Shown here piece by piece: positions 5,383 through 6,342 of a stretch of 6,342 bases of DNA. A model generated the notes under the pieces. That model was not told the origin of the DNA. It ran no database searches and worked only from the letters and a program-made list of their open reading frames with translations. The position numbers and the translations under genes were made by a program. The first letter of the stretch is position 1; each line of letters begins with the position of its first letter. This DNA comes from Anaerolineales bacterium UBA6668 (GTDB lineage: Bacteria; Chloroflexota; Anaerolineae; Anaerolineales; UBA6668): positions 12,835-19,176 of the forward strand of contig DKKK01000087.1 of NCBI GenBank assembly GCA_002455215.1, read 5' to 3'.

Positions 5383-6342
5383 ATGTGTGGTATTTGTGGC
5401 ATTTTTAATTGGACAAGTGATACGCCGTCTGCAGTTTTGACGGCGATGACCGAGTGTATTGCGCACCGTGGACCCGACCAAGCCGGTCATTGGCACACCC
5501 CTCCTAGCGCACCCCACACAGCGGCAGTTGGCTTAGGATTTCGGCGGCTTGCCATTTTAGACCTTTCGCCCGCCGGACATCAACCCATGACCAATGAAAC
5601 GGGCGATTTGCAGTTGGTTTTTAATGGGGAAATTTATAACACCCCGACATTGCGCAAAACGCTGGCGCGGCTAGGGCATATTTTTCGCTCGCGCACCGAT
5701 ACGGAGTGCGTACTGCACGGTTATGAAACGTGGGGCGTAGATGTTCTTCAGCAGTTACGCGGGATGTTTGCCTTTGCGCTGTGGGACAGCCCAAACCAAC
5801 GGTTGTTATTGGCACGTGACCGGCTGGGCATTAAGCCGTTGTATTACTATTGGGATGGCAAACAATTCGCCTTTGCCTCCGAAATCAAGGCTTTGTTGAC
5901 TTTGCCACAGGCAGATTTGCGCCTTGACCTTTCTGCCGTATGGGATTTTCCCACCTACCTGTACATTCCTGCCCCCAAAACTGCCTATCAGTTCATTCGT
6001 CAACTACCCGCCGGGCATTTCCTGACCTTACAAGTCGGACAAGCCCCTATCATTCAGCCGTATTGGGATTTGCAAGATTGGAATTGCGATGTGAATGCTA
6101 CTTGGACGGCGGCGCAAGAAAGCTATTTGTTGGAAAAACTGCGCGAGACGGTGCAAGTACATTTGTTGGCAGATGTGCCCTTGGGTAGTTTGCTCTCTGG
6201 TGGGCTGGATAGTAGCTTGGTGAGCGTGCTTGCTAGTGAGTATAGCCCGGAGCCGCTGAAAACGTTTTCGATTGGTTTTGATGTTGAATCTGCCAGCGAA
6301 TTGCCGTATGCCCGCCGCGTTGCCGCACATATTTCTGCCCAA
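5383..6342 (+). CDS. asnB: Asparagine synthetase, glutamine-hydrolysing, N-terminal 320 residues (partial)
   Basis: It converts aspartate to asparagine with ATP and glutamine in the cytoplasm. The protein starts MCGICG, so Cys2 becomes the N-terminal nucleophile of the class II glutaminase domain once Met is removed. This fixes the start at 5383. Further glutaminase marks are HRGPD (28-32), RRLAILDL (54-61), FNGEIYN (80-86), the LRGMFAFALWD stretch (125-135) and RDRLGIKPLYY (145-155). The synthetase domain begins with VPLGSLLSGGLDSS (265-278), the PP-loop that binds ATP pyrophosphate. The gene is cut by the window end after about half of the usual 600-660 residues. There is only a weak AGG before the start (5374-5376). 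AsnB homologues occur both in primary metabolism and in polysaccharide or peptide clusters, and the missing C-terminus and right-hand neighbours would decide which. Confidence 0.95.
   Translation, partial: MCGICGIFNWTSDTPSAVLTAMTECIAHRGPDQAGHWHTPPSAPHTAAVGLGFRRLAILDLSPAGHQPMTNETGDLQLVFNGEIYNTPTLRKTLARLGHIFRSRTDTECVLHGYETWGVDVLQQLRGMFAFALWDSPNQRLLLARDRLGIKPLYYYWDGKQFAFASEIKALLTLPQADLRLDLSAVWDFPTYLYIPAPKTAYQFIRQLPAGHFLTLQVGQAPIIQPYWDLQDWNCDVNATWTAAQESYLLEKLRETVQVHLLADVPLGSLLSGGLDSSLVSVLASEYSPEPLKTFSIGFDVESASELPYARRVAAHISAQ

Noticed and set aside
5179..5517. Minus-strand 112-residue frame and plus-strand 5243-5440 frame over the asnB start
   Set aside because: Both overlap the conserved asnB N-terminus in other frames and show no recognisable domain. 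The plus one ends inside asnB.
5621..6342. Open frames inside asnB (minus 5621-5815, 5806-6003, 6028-6342; plus 5940-6188)
   Set aside because: They are shadows of asnB, whose glutaminase and PP-loop motifs are continuous in one frame to the window end.

Overview
The window looks like a Chloroflexota-type bacterial chromosome of roughly even base composition. That placement is tentative. It rests on the style of the proteins (a dynamin-like GTPase beside an OmpR-type two-component pair, a Chloroflexota-like ring-nuclease N-terminus) and on the scarcity of Shine-Dalgarno sequences. Nothing in the window is a decisive taxonomic marker.

Layout from left to right. (1) Positions 1-164, minus strand: the N-terminal piece of a gene that runs off the left edge. 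It resembles CRISPR-associated ring nucleases of the Cas_NE0113/Crn/Csx type. It has its own plausible promoter at 208-236 and an upstream 12-bp direct repeat with 22-bp spacing. (2) Positions 309-4360, minus strand: a three-gene operon transcribed right to left, consisting of a dynamin-like membrane GTPase, an OmpR/PhoB-type response regulator and a membrane sensor histidine kinase, with gaps of only 17 and 15 bp. (3) Positions 4361-4623: an AT-rich intergenic region with weak promoter and terminator signals and a block of nine 7-bp tandem repeats that abuts the next gene's stop codon. (4) Positions 4624-5081, minus strand: a two-gene unit encoding an unrecognised 70-residue protein and a 77-residue MoaD/ThiS-like beta-grasp protein ending in Gly-Gly, with a reasonable sigma70-type promoter at 5185-5212. 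(5) Positions 5082-5382: the divergent intergenic region. (6) From 5383 to the right edge, plus strand: the N-terminal 320 residues of a glutamine-hydrolysing asparagine synthetase (AsnB), cut by the window end.

How the parts relate. The GTPase and the two-component system are almost certainly co-transcribed, which suggests (inference) that the kinase and regulator sense or respond to an envelope condition linked to membrane remodelling. The ring nuclease would belong to type III CRISPR cyclic-oligoadenylate signalling if effector genes lie to the left of the window; none are visible here. The MoaD/ThiS-like protein has no visible activating or partner enzyme in the window. No CRISPR array, tRNA, rRNA, transposase or phage gene is seen.

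The strongest items for a second look are the candidate ring nuclease with its repeat-bearing promoter, the GTPase/two-component operon, the orphan sulfur-carrier-like protein with its small partner, and the open in-frame extension upstream of the AsnB start.
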